A stretch of 64,000 nucleotides of DNA from Dipylidium caninum (Eukaryota; Platyhelminthes; Cestoda; Cyclophyllidea; Dipylidiidae), in the NCBI GenBank assembly GCA_017562135.1, contig QEYB01000062.1, positions 124,001 through 188,000 on the forward strand, read 5' to 3'. A program made the position numbers and the translations under genes. This document shows, piece after piece, positions 21,602 through 34,896 of this stretch. How positions within the stretch are numbered: position 1 is the stretch's first letter; each line of letters opens with the position of its first letter. The notes beneath the pieces are model-generated. The model worked only from the letters and a program-made list of their open reading frames with translations, was not told the origin of the DNA and did not search any database.

Positions 21602-24600
21602 GTCTGAAATACCCAAGACAGTAATTTCCACCCGAACTTGACCACATCATATCAATATTTTGTCCATTTTACAGAGATCCCACAGATGTGCAGTTTTTTG
21701 ACGATTAAAACTATGTCGTAAATAGTTGTTAGGATTTTTTATTAACTCCAGTCTTAATACACGTAATGTATCCTGATCACCGTCGAAATTTTTTGTTGGA
21801 AATCGATTTGACTCTGATCTTCTGGGTTTGATTCTAGTCTCGCCGATTAGTAACGGGATTTGGTCAGTTGTTATGTCTTGTTTTCTTTCATAGGATTATA
21901 GCCTTTCCAACGATGTTCATATCGGCGTGTTAGTTGCCCATGATTGAGGAAAGCGCAGCTTTATTTAAACAAATTGGATTTGGTGTGGGTTTTCGGTCGA
22001 GTTGTGTATGTCTCCGCAGCTTTTGTTACCAATTGGGGGCCCTATTCGTGGTCCAGCTGTAGGAAGCTCAATAGTGCCCATGTGATTTGGTTTTAAGAGG
22101 TTCAAATTGTGTTAAGATGCGCGAGACATTTCATTGACAGAATTAGTTGTTACTGCAGGCTGGTAAAACGCTTCGAGTCTTACTTCCCTTAACCCATGGA
22201 CAAAAATTCATTATTAAACATATAGCAGTTGGTTGTCAAGTTGGAAAGCCACTTAGTCGAGAGAAATATCAGAACTCTGACGAGTGAAATGTCTGTATAA
22301 ACCAATGCAAATTATCACTAATAAGTGTTGATAGCGCCTCGAATTAGTAGTTCCTTCGGGAAATTTGAGAGACCTGTTGTGTGCTACTTTACGACAAGAA
22401 TTTGCACTAATTTCTTGACCTATAATCGGTGATCGGGGAGACGAGGGACGCATTTTTGAGTAAAATGACTGTAATGAACTAACGAGAGTTCAAGCTAGAT
22501 AAGATAAAACCGAGATCTCTACTCAGCAAAGTAAGATCTCTCCGTGTCTGTTCGCCGCTACATGGAGATTGGTCGTCTCCCATGATATTTTCGCCATCAC
22601 CTTAGAATCAGTCTGAAATCAGAAGGACTTACACCATCAGGCTTATTCTCCTCTGAGCAGAAGTGGTCGAGGGGTCCCCACGGTGTGAAGAGGTTCATTC
22701 TACATCCACCACAGACACCTCAGTTGTAGTGATGAAATTGTCAAAGGTTAATTAAGGTGAATTCACCCCAACAGTCATCTTGCAAGAAGTAAGGCCAACC
22801 AACCATAGAACAGGTAATGATAGTGCTCTCCTTTCAATAAGATTTTTTGGTCTCAGTTTCCGCTTTCCTGGGCCTACCAACAGTGTGCAGCGAAAAATGC
22901 AAAATTACAAAGAGAGAAGCCTCCCACACGTAAGGGCGGCCAAGAGAAACTAGACGTTGAAATATCCGGTGCAATCGAGGGACTCGCAGCACTGTTCATG
23001 CATTGCATTACCCGTGGTAGAGAATCAAATCATTGAAGGTTAAGATATAAATCCTGTTAGCAAATACTCCTCACAAGGTTCAAGTGATGAGACGATCCGT
23101 AAGATTCAAAACGAAACCATCGCATTTGCTTAAGTATTTTCAACGACACATGTTCAAGTACCACTCATACTACGGGATGTCGGGTGTCCGTACACTCCCA
23201 GTTACTCAGGGTAAAATCTTCTTGTGAGTAAACAAGAATTGTCCACTGCATGGTTAATACAAACGAGACTGGGCCAATGCGGCAGGGCATGCACCCCGTC
23301 ACCCGAAGTGGTGGACAGACTGGGTGTTCTAGCAGAGAGAAGGGAGCAGCTGCGAAAACTCTGGAATACCCAACAACCTGACCACAGACGACGTACTTCT
23401 CTCACTCACGCCATCAGTGTGCTAAACCATTCATGTCTCCGCAAGTATTCCTTTAAATCGGATGTGGAAGTCGCCTATTGCACGAGAAGAAGCAAGTGAT
23501 AGTTCAAAGTGAAAGGCTTCAAAATCTTCCTGTACACTCTTCGGAAACACATTTTGGAAACTTTTAACTGCGGAAATCTGTGGCCATATCTAAAGGGTTC
23601 TAGGCAGTTTGTGAATAAGATAACGAAACCCAAAATTGCCCCTTGCTGCAAAGTTCAATCAAAACCCGGGGTAGACGCTGGTCCCTTGATTTAAGTGAAA
23701 AAAAGGCTAAAACACTGGCAGCGCTAACTACCGGGCTGAGATCCAGGGCCCCCTGAGTTACATAAACACTGCCTGCTTTCACGCTCTGACTCTCGACTAC
23801 CCATTGCGGCAACGGCGGCATCTCTAGGACCCTTTGCACATGCTCTCAAGAGCGATGACGCGTCGCTTATGAGTGGTGCGACAAAAGGGTGCCGCGCAAA
23901 CGGGAATTCGCTACACCAACCCAACATCGTCGTAATACGCGAAACTGACCAGTCTATTTGGACGGGGCATTAAAGCCCTGGGATGCCACCTTGTGAATGG
24001 AGCAGTTGGCAGTCTGGCCGATCAACATCGGGGTGTCAGCATTAAAATCAAGAGGCCAAATGTACATGACACGAATTTGCTAAGGGAAACTACTGGAAAT
24101 GGTTGGGTCGAATCACCGACACCATTGAAAATCCACCGTTCATCAAGAGAAACGGTACTTTAGGGCTCGAAAAGGCTATCAGAATTTATTGTACACAAGA
24201 AGAGCAGGTGGACATCTTAAAAGGAGGGGGAACAACACACACGAATGCAATAGCGGACTATTCGACGAAACCTGTGGGGCTGAAGGGGGGATTTTTGGCA
24301 TCAAATTTTCAACTCATAGCCTCAAGAACGGCCTTCTGAACCCACCTAGAGGGTACCTTTAATAGAAACCGTACAAATTTAACACTAACTGGAACTCCAC
24401 GCCTCGGACTTTTGGAAGCAAGCCATCCACATCTTGGCCTCTGGATGGAGTCGATTTCTTAGCCTCTCTAGGCCAAAGTGAGAAACATGACATGGGGCCA
24501 TGAGGACCGAACTTGGAGAACCAGGAACGATGAAAGGCGCAAGATCAGGAATAGCGGGTTGGGACGTAAAGATCGACCTATTTTTGAGAACACCAAATAC

Positions 24601-24884
24601 CTCAAAGGTAAGTCCAAAGCCTTTAAAAACAATTGCACCGGGAAATAATAGAAAAGGTAATCACATTCTGTTGCGAAGCACACTTCGAAACGAAAATAGA
24701 CCAGATGTGAAGCGGTGTTGCGGGACGAATAGGCAAGATAATAAGCAGCCCTCATATGAGTAAATAGTGGGCTTCGTCAAACATCATTTAGAGCGAAAAA
24801 AATGTATTGAAAAACAGTGAAATTATTCTCAAATCGAGCGGTGTTTGGAAAATATGCCACTGGGTCTGATGTACTATGTTAGAT
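21602..24884. other. 3 kb without recognisable genes inside the inverted-duplication loop
   Basis: Follows CHEK2 and ends at the right duplication arm. Open frames on both strands are short and lack domains or splice context. About 22.5-24.8 kb is richer in purine-biased, non-AT-rich sequence than the neighbouring intergenic DNA and may be old transposon debris, but I could find no reverse transcriptase, integrase or terminal repeats. Confidence 0.4.
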
Positions 24885-26733
24885 TTCGTCTCAAAGTAGA
24901 CGGCGACCCGCACTTTCGATGTGCATAGCGTCGTCGACCTGGTCCCAACACCTTTTACCCGGAAGCGATCGGTCGTCGGGATGCCTGTTGTGGATGAAGG
25001 GATGGCTCGGGGCACCCAGAGCAGTCGACGATCGAGAGCGAACTGCTGCTTTGGAGTAGACACATGGTCCCTGTCGCTACCTCCGGTTGTGCAACGGGCC
25101 GCCTCGAGGCACCACTACACTTGACCACTGCAGAGGACTTTAGTGGTCAGTACAAACGTGAACACCCGGTGGACGAGAACACTGGCGTGCGTTGAACGGA
25201 CTGCATCGTCTAGTTGGGGAAATGTCAGCAAGGCAAATGTAGTTCCCGTGGCGCTGATCGAAGCGATGCCGCACAACGAAAGAGCCTTCAACAGAGTGTG
25301 GTGAAGCAGCGCACTCCCAACACTTCAGTGGAGGGTGGGGGGAGTAGTAGGCCACGCCTCAAGTGGCAGTGAACCAAGCTTCCCCAGGGGAAAGGGGAAT
25401 CGGTCCAATCGACTCGCTGACTGAGCGCCAACGCCTCGTGTCGCGAGACATGGGTGAAGTTTCGGTTGGCCTGGCGGGCTCGGACCGCAGCCGGCGTCGG
25501 ACCACGCCATATTAGGTGCGGGTTGTGCATGAGGAAAGCAGAACCGATGTTGACGAGGACCAAACGAGATTTGCTCGTGCTCCAAATGAGCGGATGAAGA
25601 TTCAGAATAAGAGAAACGCGGCACCTGTCAGGTGTCTCCGCGAACATTCGCCTGCGCTCCACTTCGGAAACCACACAGAGACGCACGTACCAAACTCTTA
25701 CTGGTTCTGCGTCGACGTGCTCCTCCGAAGCACACAGAATGGCGCGAGTGCGCCTCATTGACCGAGTGGAAGCCAACGTTGTTGAGTCGCTGCCTATTCA
25801 ACTCTGGTTGGAGTAGGACGACCAGTCCCAATGAGTGGCCCTCGCTGACGCGTAGAAATGAGTCCAGCTTCGTCCTGACAGCACACAGACCCTACTCCGA
25901 CATCCCGGGGGCGCGACCCCTCCCAGCCCACCCACCAGTTGTCCTGACACGATCGCCTCCAAACCGGAGGCCACCGTGTGCCTCTCTTAACCGAAAGTCT
26001 ACTAATTCCCTTTTGTTCCATTAGGAGCATAGCAAAACAGGTGGCGATCTTCACCCCATACTAATCGCACCATTTCCACTTGTACACCCTGCGAAAAGGG
26101 AGAAAACAAACAACAAAGTCACGCATGGCGCGCGACAAGTCGCACAAGCAATTAGTGAACCAGCAACCGGAGGGGTCTGCTTCGTTGCGAAGGCCTAGCA
26201 TCACCGCTCCCAAGTTTAAGATGCTATTCGAGGCAGATCGCATGAGCAATGAGGCAACCGGCACCGCCTTTACCCCTTCACAGAAGAAAAGGCACGAAGC
26301 TTCAGGAAGTGGTGGAGTGGTGGTGATATCGAATGAAGATGAAACAATGTATGGAGGCGGGTCAAATGCTTTTTCTTCCGCTGACCTTGTCTCACTGCTT
26401 TCCATCTGGGTTTTGTTGTTGCAGAAGCTGATGTTGTTGCTGGAGAGCTGCGGCGTAGACGGCCTGCAGATGCTGCTGTAGTTGTAATTGATGCTGTTGC
26501 TGTTGTTGCAACAGCATCGCTGCAGCCGCTGCCGCGACGGCCTGTTGCTGCTGCTGCTGCTTGTAGTGCTCGAAGAGTTGGTTTTGCTGCTGATGATGAG
26601 CAGCACCAGTGGGCTGAATGAGGCCCGCTGAAGCCAACAGGGCCTGCTGGTGCAAGGCGGCAAGGTGTTGTGCCAGCGAGTAGGCATTAAGTGTCGGTGG
26701 TGTGGCGGTAGCAGGAGGCAAAATTGATGGCAC
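24885..26733 (-). repeat. Right arm of ~1.8 kb inverted duplication
   Basis: Reverse-complement counterpart of the left arm at 15.6-17.4 kb. It includes the coding end of the MBD-type gene's last exon and about 1.5 kb beyond its stop. Because the exon here fits in phase with the upstream exons of a multi-exon gene, this is probably the source copy. The two arms bracket a loop of about 7.5 kb holding RPL19 and CHEK2. Confidence 0.9.
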
Positions 26734-29700
26734 GACAGAAGGAACCACAGTAGTTGCGCAACCCGATTTGGCCATGCTCCTGGCGACAAATGTGGACGTC
26801 GTTTCCGCTGTCTCGTTGCTTAGAGAAGGCAAAGGGGCTGTTATTTCGGTCGTTAAGGTCGACTCTTGTCCGACTCTCATTTCTTTGATGGTATCAAATC
26901 ATCCTCCGTAGTGGTGGTGCCACTTGTCACGGCTTCGGACACAGAACCATATTGGGTCAGGAGAGTCCCTCTCATGGTCCTTAAGGGTCTTGTCGGGGCT
27001 CTCTACTAGAATGAGACAATACGAACTTCGGTCAGTCAATACCACATAAATCATCTCGAGTACGGAGGCAAAATGAAGAGCTTCGGTCCTGACAGATATA
27101 AAATGCATTTCCGTTTAACTTCTGTCAATCTCTCATGTTCAAGCAAGAATAGCAAAAATTATAAACATGCGACAGAGCTATTGCAGTTAAAACAAAACAT
27201 TGGCAAATCAAAACAGTGATTACATCGAGATAAGCTATATTAATAAATACTAATGTGGTTAGCTAGAATATTCCCATAGAAGGGTGCTGACAGAATACGT
27301 ATTAAAAACAAGTACATTGGGAGTCTACATTTATATGAGCAGAGCATACAAACCTATACAAAAATATTCCGAAAATAAACTGTTCTGAAACAATACCTGC
27401 AATTTGTAGTTATCAATTAAACGTAAAAAACCTAATGTAATTGAAAAGCAGTCAACTGCAATTTGGAAATTGGCTTGAGAATGAATGTTGGATTACATTT
27501 AATTAATAAGCGGCTTATTACAAAAAGTAGAAATCTCGCTTTTCCCCCAACAACGGCAGACACTTACGTCTTTATGATAAATTACTATCTATATATCAAA
27601 GACTTTAACCTCGAAAGCAGCTCAATGTAGAAACAGCGACCTGTCACCACTCGAATTAACATTTGAGGCAAAGAAGCCCAATGGTATTAAATAAAACAGA
27701 TTTACCGGCATCTATCAGCACAAATGCAATTCACAAAACAAGGGCTCTCTCAGCCAAATAAAATAAACTTATCCTAGATTTAAAGCGTCGCCATAAGAAT
27801 CAAGGAAGACGAACATTAAAACGAAAGCAATAAATATATCTACCTGAACGCTTCGTTGCCATGGTCGAAACAATTGAGGAGGCCGAATTTGCTGAACTCT
27901 TTGAAATGGCTGAGATTGATGTGGCAATGTGAGGAGGGTTCGAAGTGGATTCATTGGTATTAGACAGCAGTGGCAGAACAGGAACTGAGGCGCTAAGCAC
28001 TTCAGTTACATTAGTGGTTTTATCAGATGCCCTAGTGTCCTCAGGAAAGACAAAAATAGAATCGTCGGGCGCTGAAACGAGACGCACTTCACGATTGGCG
28101 TCGAAACAGAAACTGCTGTTGATGCAATCGTCTGAAATCGCTGAAGCGTGCTCTCGCGGCAACCAGCGCTCCAAATGAGCGCGCACTTCTGACAAACTCT
28201 TCAATCTGGAGCCCCCGGGTCTGTATAAACGGAGAAGAATATTTGCGTCGGCTTTATTGCAGATTGGGGCATTTTGTCGTTTACAAGAAAATCTTGATAG
28301 TGACGGTATGTTCTACACTACCTGTTAGTCACTCACCTTGGAACACTGTAACCTTTGCAAAAGAAATATTTGAAGAATTACATGGTTGCAATTTTCAAAC
28401 ATCTTAAAAACCGTAATGTATTTGGAAAATAAAACTTTGAAGCGCATACGCTTCACATAGATACACCTACATTTCATGAGAATATTTTAAAAACCATCAG
28501 AATTTATATATATTATTGCTAAATGTTGCAATGAAAACAAATAAAACAAACCAATCGTGTTTTGGAAGAAGGAACAATGACGGAAAGTGAAAATCCTCTA
28601 GAATTTGCAGGTAAAGTTAGGGCGAGTAATACAAGGCAGTAGCGTAAAATAGACCCAAAATCGGGATGCGAAAAAGACAGGTAGACTTGCCTGACATCCG
28701 CTTTGCCAAAGATTAAAAACATCGAAAGGAAGTAGAATGACTGCGTCATCTAATTCCAAATTTCATGCATAAGAAAAATAACTAATGGATAATAATCAAC
28801 CGCTCGTAGGTCAAATAAACGTGGCGTTTATGGAGCCGTTTTGCTGATGAAAAAACCTAGTAAGTGTTAATGTACTTAAAATAAATCTAGAAGTAGTTTT
28901 TAACTAAGTTTGGCACGGAAACCTCTATTCTAATATAAGTAATCACTAATCAAGCAGACGAGAAAACACCAGTCGCGTACAAACAAGTATTAAAGGAAAA
29001 GTAACAGAGAAAGGACTAACGAAATGTAGACGACTACATCAGATTGGCGATCTACGATGCGTGTCCACGCGCTGTTCCAAGGCAATGGCGTTTTAATACT
29101 TCCTTCCGATTTGACTCCCGAAGTTGGAGCTTTAATTGCACTTGAAGTCGTGATGACAGTGCTGGCCACGGGTGGACGTCGCTGTTGAGAACGACTTCTC
29201 GTCACTGTCGTAGAAGATCCACTGACGCTGGTCATGGAACTGGCCGATGAGGCCGCGGCAGAAAGAAAGACTTCTGCAGCACTCGACAGCGGCTGTTGAT
29301 AGGCGATAGCGGCCGCGCGAGCAGCTGCTGCATACGACGCTACGATCTGATCAGGCGGGCTTTTAGTCGTCTCCTTGGAGGACGTCTAAACGTAAAGCAT
29401 AAAAAAGAAGGTAGGAACCAAAAAGGTGAACCCGTGCATGTGGTTTTACAAATGGCCGAAAAGGATTTGGGGACAAAAAACTTTGGCTTCTCAACAGCGT
29501 ACGGAGCAAACAAGTAGCACAGCAAGCGCTGGATTGGTAAGTGGAGCGAAGTAGCATGCAAACAAGAAACCTCACATATACGTAAGTCATTCGTGCACTA
29601 ATGTTACGAACACGGAGTGCTGCTGCTGAGGCTGGGAGACAAACTACCTGTGTACATGTTAGTTGCAAGAGGACTGCAGTGTCGGCAGCGAAAGGCAGAT

Positions 29701-30810
29701 GCCGGTAACAATGAATACCTAGAACATGTAGAAAAGAAAAAACAAACACCCACGCAAGAAATGCGCCAGAAAAATTGGAAGGCTGAAGGAATAATGATAT
29801 GTGCGAGACGACCAGATCGAGATTAAGCTTACTTGCGGCAAAGTTTGTGCTCCAGGTATCAAGAAGAGAGACGATAGATTGCAGCCTGAAGACAAGAAGT
29901 GTCAGTGGAAAAAAAAGAGACCCAAATTATAGTTATGTTAACTAAGTAGCATGCAGTGTTACTGTACGAGCTTATAAATGATGGGAAGATGCAAGCAGTG
30001 AGTCCGAAGCATGCTGCATTCCAATAACAAAACTAACAACTTAGAACTTCTCAGAGCGGAATTTGTGACCAAAACTAGAAAACAGACAAGTAAGTGTGTA
30101 TCCCCACGAAACAAACGCACAATATTTCCCCTAATATTAGTGTCCCAAAAGCGGAACAAACAACCGCTCCAAACACATAAAAACCCTACAGGTTATGAGC
30201 TCCAAATTGCAATCTATGTATAAAATATATGATAAAATAGTGCGGCAAAGCATGCATTCGGTGCACAAATTAACAGTGAAGAAACAAAAAATTGGAAGCT
30301 CGAACTATATAAACAATGAAATCACCAATAACAATTGACAAACAGTGGAAGGTTTTATACCTGAGAGACAGAGTGGCCGTTGGTGTTCCCATAGAGGACA
30401 GGAGCACGAACTATAGTGTGAGAATCAGAAGATTCGGGAGAATTTGACGTAGGGTCACAAGTTTGTTGTTGCAGAAAACCAGAGTTCAAAGGGAAAAGCA
30501 TTTGTGAAAGAGTAATTTGGGCCATGAGTGAATCCACGGCACCATTAACGGGGAAACCACCGAGAAATTGGGTGGTCTGGGGTAGGCAATAAGAAGCGGC
30601 TTGAAGAGAAGTTGAAGTTGGAAGGTTGGGTTGAGAAGATGAAAACAGGGAAGATATGTCTTGTGTTGGACCAATATGTGTTGTTTCGAGTGGAAGACCC
30701 AGGCCTAAGTTGAGCAGTGGATTTATGTTAGGGACTGCGGGAAGTGGCCCGTAGTGGAAATAGCGGGGAAACATCCTTGGATAGCGGAACGTTGGGCTCC
30801 AAAGTCGCCA
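26392..30810 (-). CDS. Putative methyl-CpG-binding-domain (TAM/MBD-like) protein with polyQ/polyA C-terminus
   Basis: Four phase-consistent exons on the minus strand are 30810-30361, 29385-29038, 28312-27844 and 26882-26392, giving 585 residues; the 5' exon(s) were not found. The first part is Pro/Leu-rich, followed by Ala/Ser-rich sequence (SYAAAARAAAIAYQQP). An MBD-like region spans the second and third exons: a W-x-R start (NSAWTRIVDRQ), then LLRLYRPGGSRLKSLSEVRAHLERW, quoted here as landmarks Y-x-P-G-G, K-S-L and EV..HL, and a later SSFCFDANREVRL, resembling MBDs of the SETDB/BAZ2/MBD5-6 kind. The insertion between W and Y is long for an MBD. Downstream is Ser/Thr-rich, then polyQ and polyA tracts to the stop. 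A nuclear chromatin role is inference. The acceptors of the last two exons are weak, so their edges may shift by a few codons. Confidence 0.55.
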
Positions 30811-31959
30811 CTGAAATATCCAAGAAAACGCCGTTAGGTCTCGAAACAATATCCACAGGGTAACAAGTAAAACATGAGAACGATCTACTTGTCTAACGAG
30901 TGTCGCGTTAGAGATAACCAAAACAACCACATGTCTCTAAATAATGTCTCGGCTAAAAACATAAGTGGCAAATTATTCTTCCCTTAGGGAAAATCACAGT
31001 GGGAACGAAGCGTAGACAATTTGTAGGTAGTATAAAAGGGGCGAATACCCGAGATGCCGGAAACGAAAGGAGTTAGTGGCCGTGTGTGTGAATTATCTGT
31101 GGATCAAATCAAATTGGATCGCTTTCACGAATGTTTAAAATGTCCTTAAACAGTTTGCGGCACTAAAATCAAAAAATTGAATTACGAAATGCAATATTTA
31201 TTTTGTAAGAAAATTATTTTCATTTAAAAGCAACTTTTTGCTGCCAAAGATGCACAAAGAAGTATGCGGGCCAAATAAAATGAGATATGCTGAAAGAATA
31301 CCAAAAGGCGCGAACGTACTATTAAGCGTAAACGCGAGAACTGTGTATCCACGAATTTACCGCGAGAAGTCACCATGTATGCGACAATTTTTGAAACTAA
31401 TTAAGGATCCGGTCTGAGTCGTCATAATCCGCATCAGTAGATAACCTCGCTTGGTGCCTGGCTTTCCTGCAACATTGCACAAACGACACCGGTGAGTAGC
31501 AAATGACATTGACGTATATAATGATATCCTAATTTTATCTAATCTCAGTTGGCTTTTTCATTTTGCCTTAAATCGTCTGGCGCAAAAAATTCCCCTAAAT
31601 CTTTCACGGAGAAGTGCTGATGAATTCTTAGAACTCCCATTACTATGCCGCGCGCTCATTATAGGGGATTTCAAAATAATATGTTGATGTCCCAAATTAA
31701 CATTTCCAAAATCTGTGATCTTGAGATCATTTTCACAACTGTAAACCACGATCGTTATAATCCCTTGCCATTATTCATTTACACGTACTCAGCCGGTGCG
31801 GCTTACAAAATGGTCAATTGTTCACTTAATTTGTAGACTACTCACAAATAAGATGACAGATACCTTGGCGTTTGGCTCTCATAATCTTTACAAGAGGAAA
31901 ATGACTTAAATACTCGAAATCCACGTGAATTTTATTTTAAATACCACTGAAAAATAAGC
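30811..31959. other. Upstream flank of the MBD-type gene, 3' flank of CYB5D1
   Basis: AT-rich. It should contain the missing first exon(s) and promoter of the MBD-type gene, which I could not define. No other coding sequence is supported. Confidence 0.4.
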
Positions 31960-32664
31960 CTACGCTTCTGTCAAATCGTCATTATAATAAAGGAGAATTT
32001 CTGGAATGAAGTTGTCGACATTCAAGAGAAGCTCCTCCAACATATCATCTTCATCAGGTATTCCGTTTTCGGCCAATGTTTTATTCATGTCAAGAACTTC
32101 CTCACCATATTTCCATGTGTACGAAGAGGCATGAGCATTACATGGCAGATAACGGGCTAATATATCGAGCATTGTTTCTTCTGAGCAAACCTAAATGGTA
32201 AATGGCACCTATATTGGCCTACCATGAAGTATTTTATACTGGAGTAAAGCTTATGTGTCAAAAGACCAGATTATGTCCGCACGGCTGATTCAAATTAAGA
32301 CAATCGTCAAATATAACAGACTAACAAATTATAAGGTGCAAGTTAAAAAATTTAAAAAAGCAACCCACCTCAATAGTAGAATCAGCTTTAATAAGTGTAT
32401 TTACGATCCGGATAGTTCGTGCCTTTTTTGTTAAACGCCCAATCAGATAGGTTGTATCTTCCCACCAAGGGATGCCGAAATCATTTCGCCAATCCGAAGT
32501 AGGATATGGGGGTGGAACATGAAGAAATCTTCCATATGGAGTGTAGGGGACGCGAACAAATGTTATTGGGTCAATATGGGTCCGAAGTTTACCAGTTTTC
32601 GTATCAAACCAGTGCGATATATCAGTTCCGCCAGCAGCTAATATAGGTTTTAAAAGTACATCAC
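31960..32664 (-). CDS. CYB5D1: Cytochrome b5 domain-containing protein 1, 3' part
   Basis: Two minus-strand exons, 32664-32369 and 32190-31960, joined in phase across a 178-nt intron. They encode the family landmarks LLKPILAAGGTDISHWFD, HIDPITF, GRFLHVPPPYP, SDWRNDFGIPWWED, IGRLTKK..RIVNTL, RYLPCNAHASSYTW and the C-terminal LLYYNDDLTEA. CYB5D1 carries a divergent cytochrome b5 haem-binding fold followed by a ubiquitin-like C-terminal part; in vertebrates and algae it is linked to the axonemal radial-spoke/ciliary system. The first ~50 residues (b5 start) are absent: the exon opens with a two-base partial codon after a TTTTCAG acceptor, so at least one upstream exon exists. I did not find it between 32.7 and 34.5 kb. 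It could be far upstream, very divergent, or lost. Confidence 0.93.
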
Positions 32665-34896
32665 CTGAAAACAAAGATCCACGTTTGGTCAATTCATAAT
32701 GCACCACATAATATTGTATGGACTTTGCTAAAGCAACAAAGTATACAGATTTTAGAGGAATTATCCTGTATACCCATATAAAATGGCGAATTTAAAGATA
32801 TGGACCTAAAACTGGGAAGTACCATGCCATTCACTTTTTGCAGTGAGAATCTTAGGACCTAGTAGAACTATGTAGACACGAATATCTCTTTGAGGAGACA
32901 AGGTCATGGCTTCAAAAGCGCATACCTTGATGAAGACTGCATAATCGAGTTAAATCATGCACATTCCCCCAATAAGAGACCCATAAGTCGCTCTCAGTAT
33001 TGTGCAAGGAAACCTCGGTCGGCGTATAATACTTAACCATACCCGTTCATACCCGCATCATATCCGTTGTTGGGACGTTGACTGATATAAAGAATATTAA
33101 GGTTTAACTACCGCTTGTGTTAAATTTCCTTTATTTGTCATTAACAAAACTAATCCCCATGGGTTCAACTTAATTTCGAAAGAACAATCCAATTTTTTGC
33201 ATATATACATTGAGACGCCTCAAGACCATCTAGACCTTATTTTTTCTCAACAGCCTTTTGTTATTGGGATAGAATTGTCTTCTTCTTAAGGCCTAAATAA
33301 TTGCACCTCACTTCTAGCTGGTGATACAGGTCTAAGTATAAGCGCTTTTACTTTTGTCTAGAGTTTCGTTGTTGTGTATCTTTGACGTTTGGGCTTCATT
33401 TATACAAGCTTAAAAGTTGGAACATCTACGCGAAATCGGATGACTTTCATTAACTTTCCGCAGAAATTCACAACTAACAAGCATGCGGTCATCTTTGTTG
33501 TTCATAACAACCGCAAATGATCTGAAAGTCCGGAGTGCATCTATAGCTATTATTCATATGTAATTTTCTTCTCCTTCCCCTATTGGAGCCACTATAATTT
33601 CTTTTTTGCATTTTAGAACACAAGGAAATAAATTAAACACGGCCTTATCTACCTGACCGTGATTGCATACTTCTAGTTTTATTGGCAGAGTATTTCTTTT
33701 GAAACGCTCTCGTATGCACATATTGGGCATTATTCTTTACTGCCTTTGTTGGTACCTATACGTAAGAGATATATTCATCTTCTCCTAGGCCACTATAAAT
33801 CTTATTTTTGTGATCGCATTAGGTCCACTCTATTAAGCCAAGCCTCGTCGAATTTCCTGTAGACAGTGGAAAGATCGTGATTAGTAAATAGCAACTTGCA
33901 CTCTTATTACGAACTAAAAAAGTTAACGCAATGTAACTAGTATGTTGGACTGTCCAATGGTCCAACAGGAACAATGGATTCAAACAAGGAAATTAATAAT
34001 TTCCAATTTTCCTGTGAATATGTGCATATTGTAATAATTTACACAAAATATCACTTTGCCGTCGCACTGAACTCTTCTTGATCGGTAATCATAGAATAGA
34101 TTTAGTAATTGGCGAAAGTACGCAAAAATAGCTCGTATATTTTAAATACTACCTACGGTGATGCACTTAAGTGGGACTCATACCCGACGAATCTTCAGAT
34201 GACTGTTGTCTTTAAAATTAGGTAATTTGGTTACCACCTAAATTACTCCACTGTCCCCGCAATAGATATTTAAGGAAAGAGAACCAATATCGGAACTCTG
34301 ACGCTTAAACAGTAGCAAGGAGACAAATACATTTCACAATATCGTACGTAGTCACTACTTTGGGTTGTCATTCTGTAAAGAATAGAATGTGACAGCAAGT
34401 CCGCACAAATATCTAAATCGGTGAGTATTACTTCGCTAGTAAATGAAAAGAGGGCCCGAAGTGCGCGTTACTTGGTATGGTGGCGCAAACCGGGGAGCTG
34501 CTTGGGGGAATGGCATTAAAGCTTTACCACAGGCGGTTGTTGCCCTACTGACCCATTCGAATGCAGTGAAAAGTAAATGTATTTAGTTAACAACAGTCGC
34601 AACGTTAAGATAGCATGGAGTGTACGACGGAAACACAATGACCGAATTAGTGAAATCCTAACGTTCAGGAATAGACTTGTGTCAAAGATTTGAGATAGTC
34701 CCTGGGCTAGAGTTTGACTTGAATCTCTCTCATAAAGATGCCACATGGAAGTGTAAATGGAACACAAAATCGGGTGTTTATTTGATTGATTGATGAAAAT
34801 ACCGTACGCTACAGAAGTGAACAATCACGAGTATAGCGTGGGCCTATGCGGGGGGGGGGGGGACGAGTTAGGAATGAGAGGGAAAAGTGGTTCTAT
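32665..34896. other. AT-rich spacer, no gene seen
   Basis: Presumably the 5' intron or upstream region of CYB5D1 and the 3' UTR of HDHD5. A poly-G tract (about 34851-34861) lies just past the HDHD5 stop, that is, a poly-C tract in the transcript's 3' UTR. No further exon is supported. Confidence 0.45.

Noticed and set aside
21602..24884. Possible retrotransposon remnant
   Set aside because: No reverse transcriptase, integrase, protease or terminal repeats could be read in any frame.
25288..25776. 162-codon minus-strand frame in the duplication arm
   Set aside because: No recognisable domain and no splice link to the MBD-type gene; kept only as an observation about the repeat.
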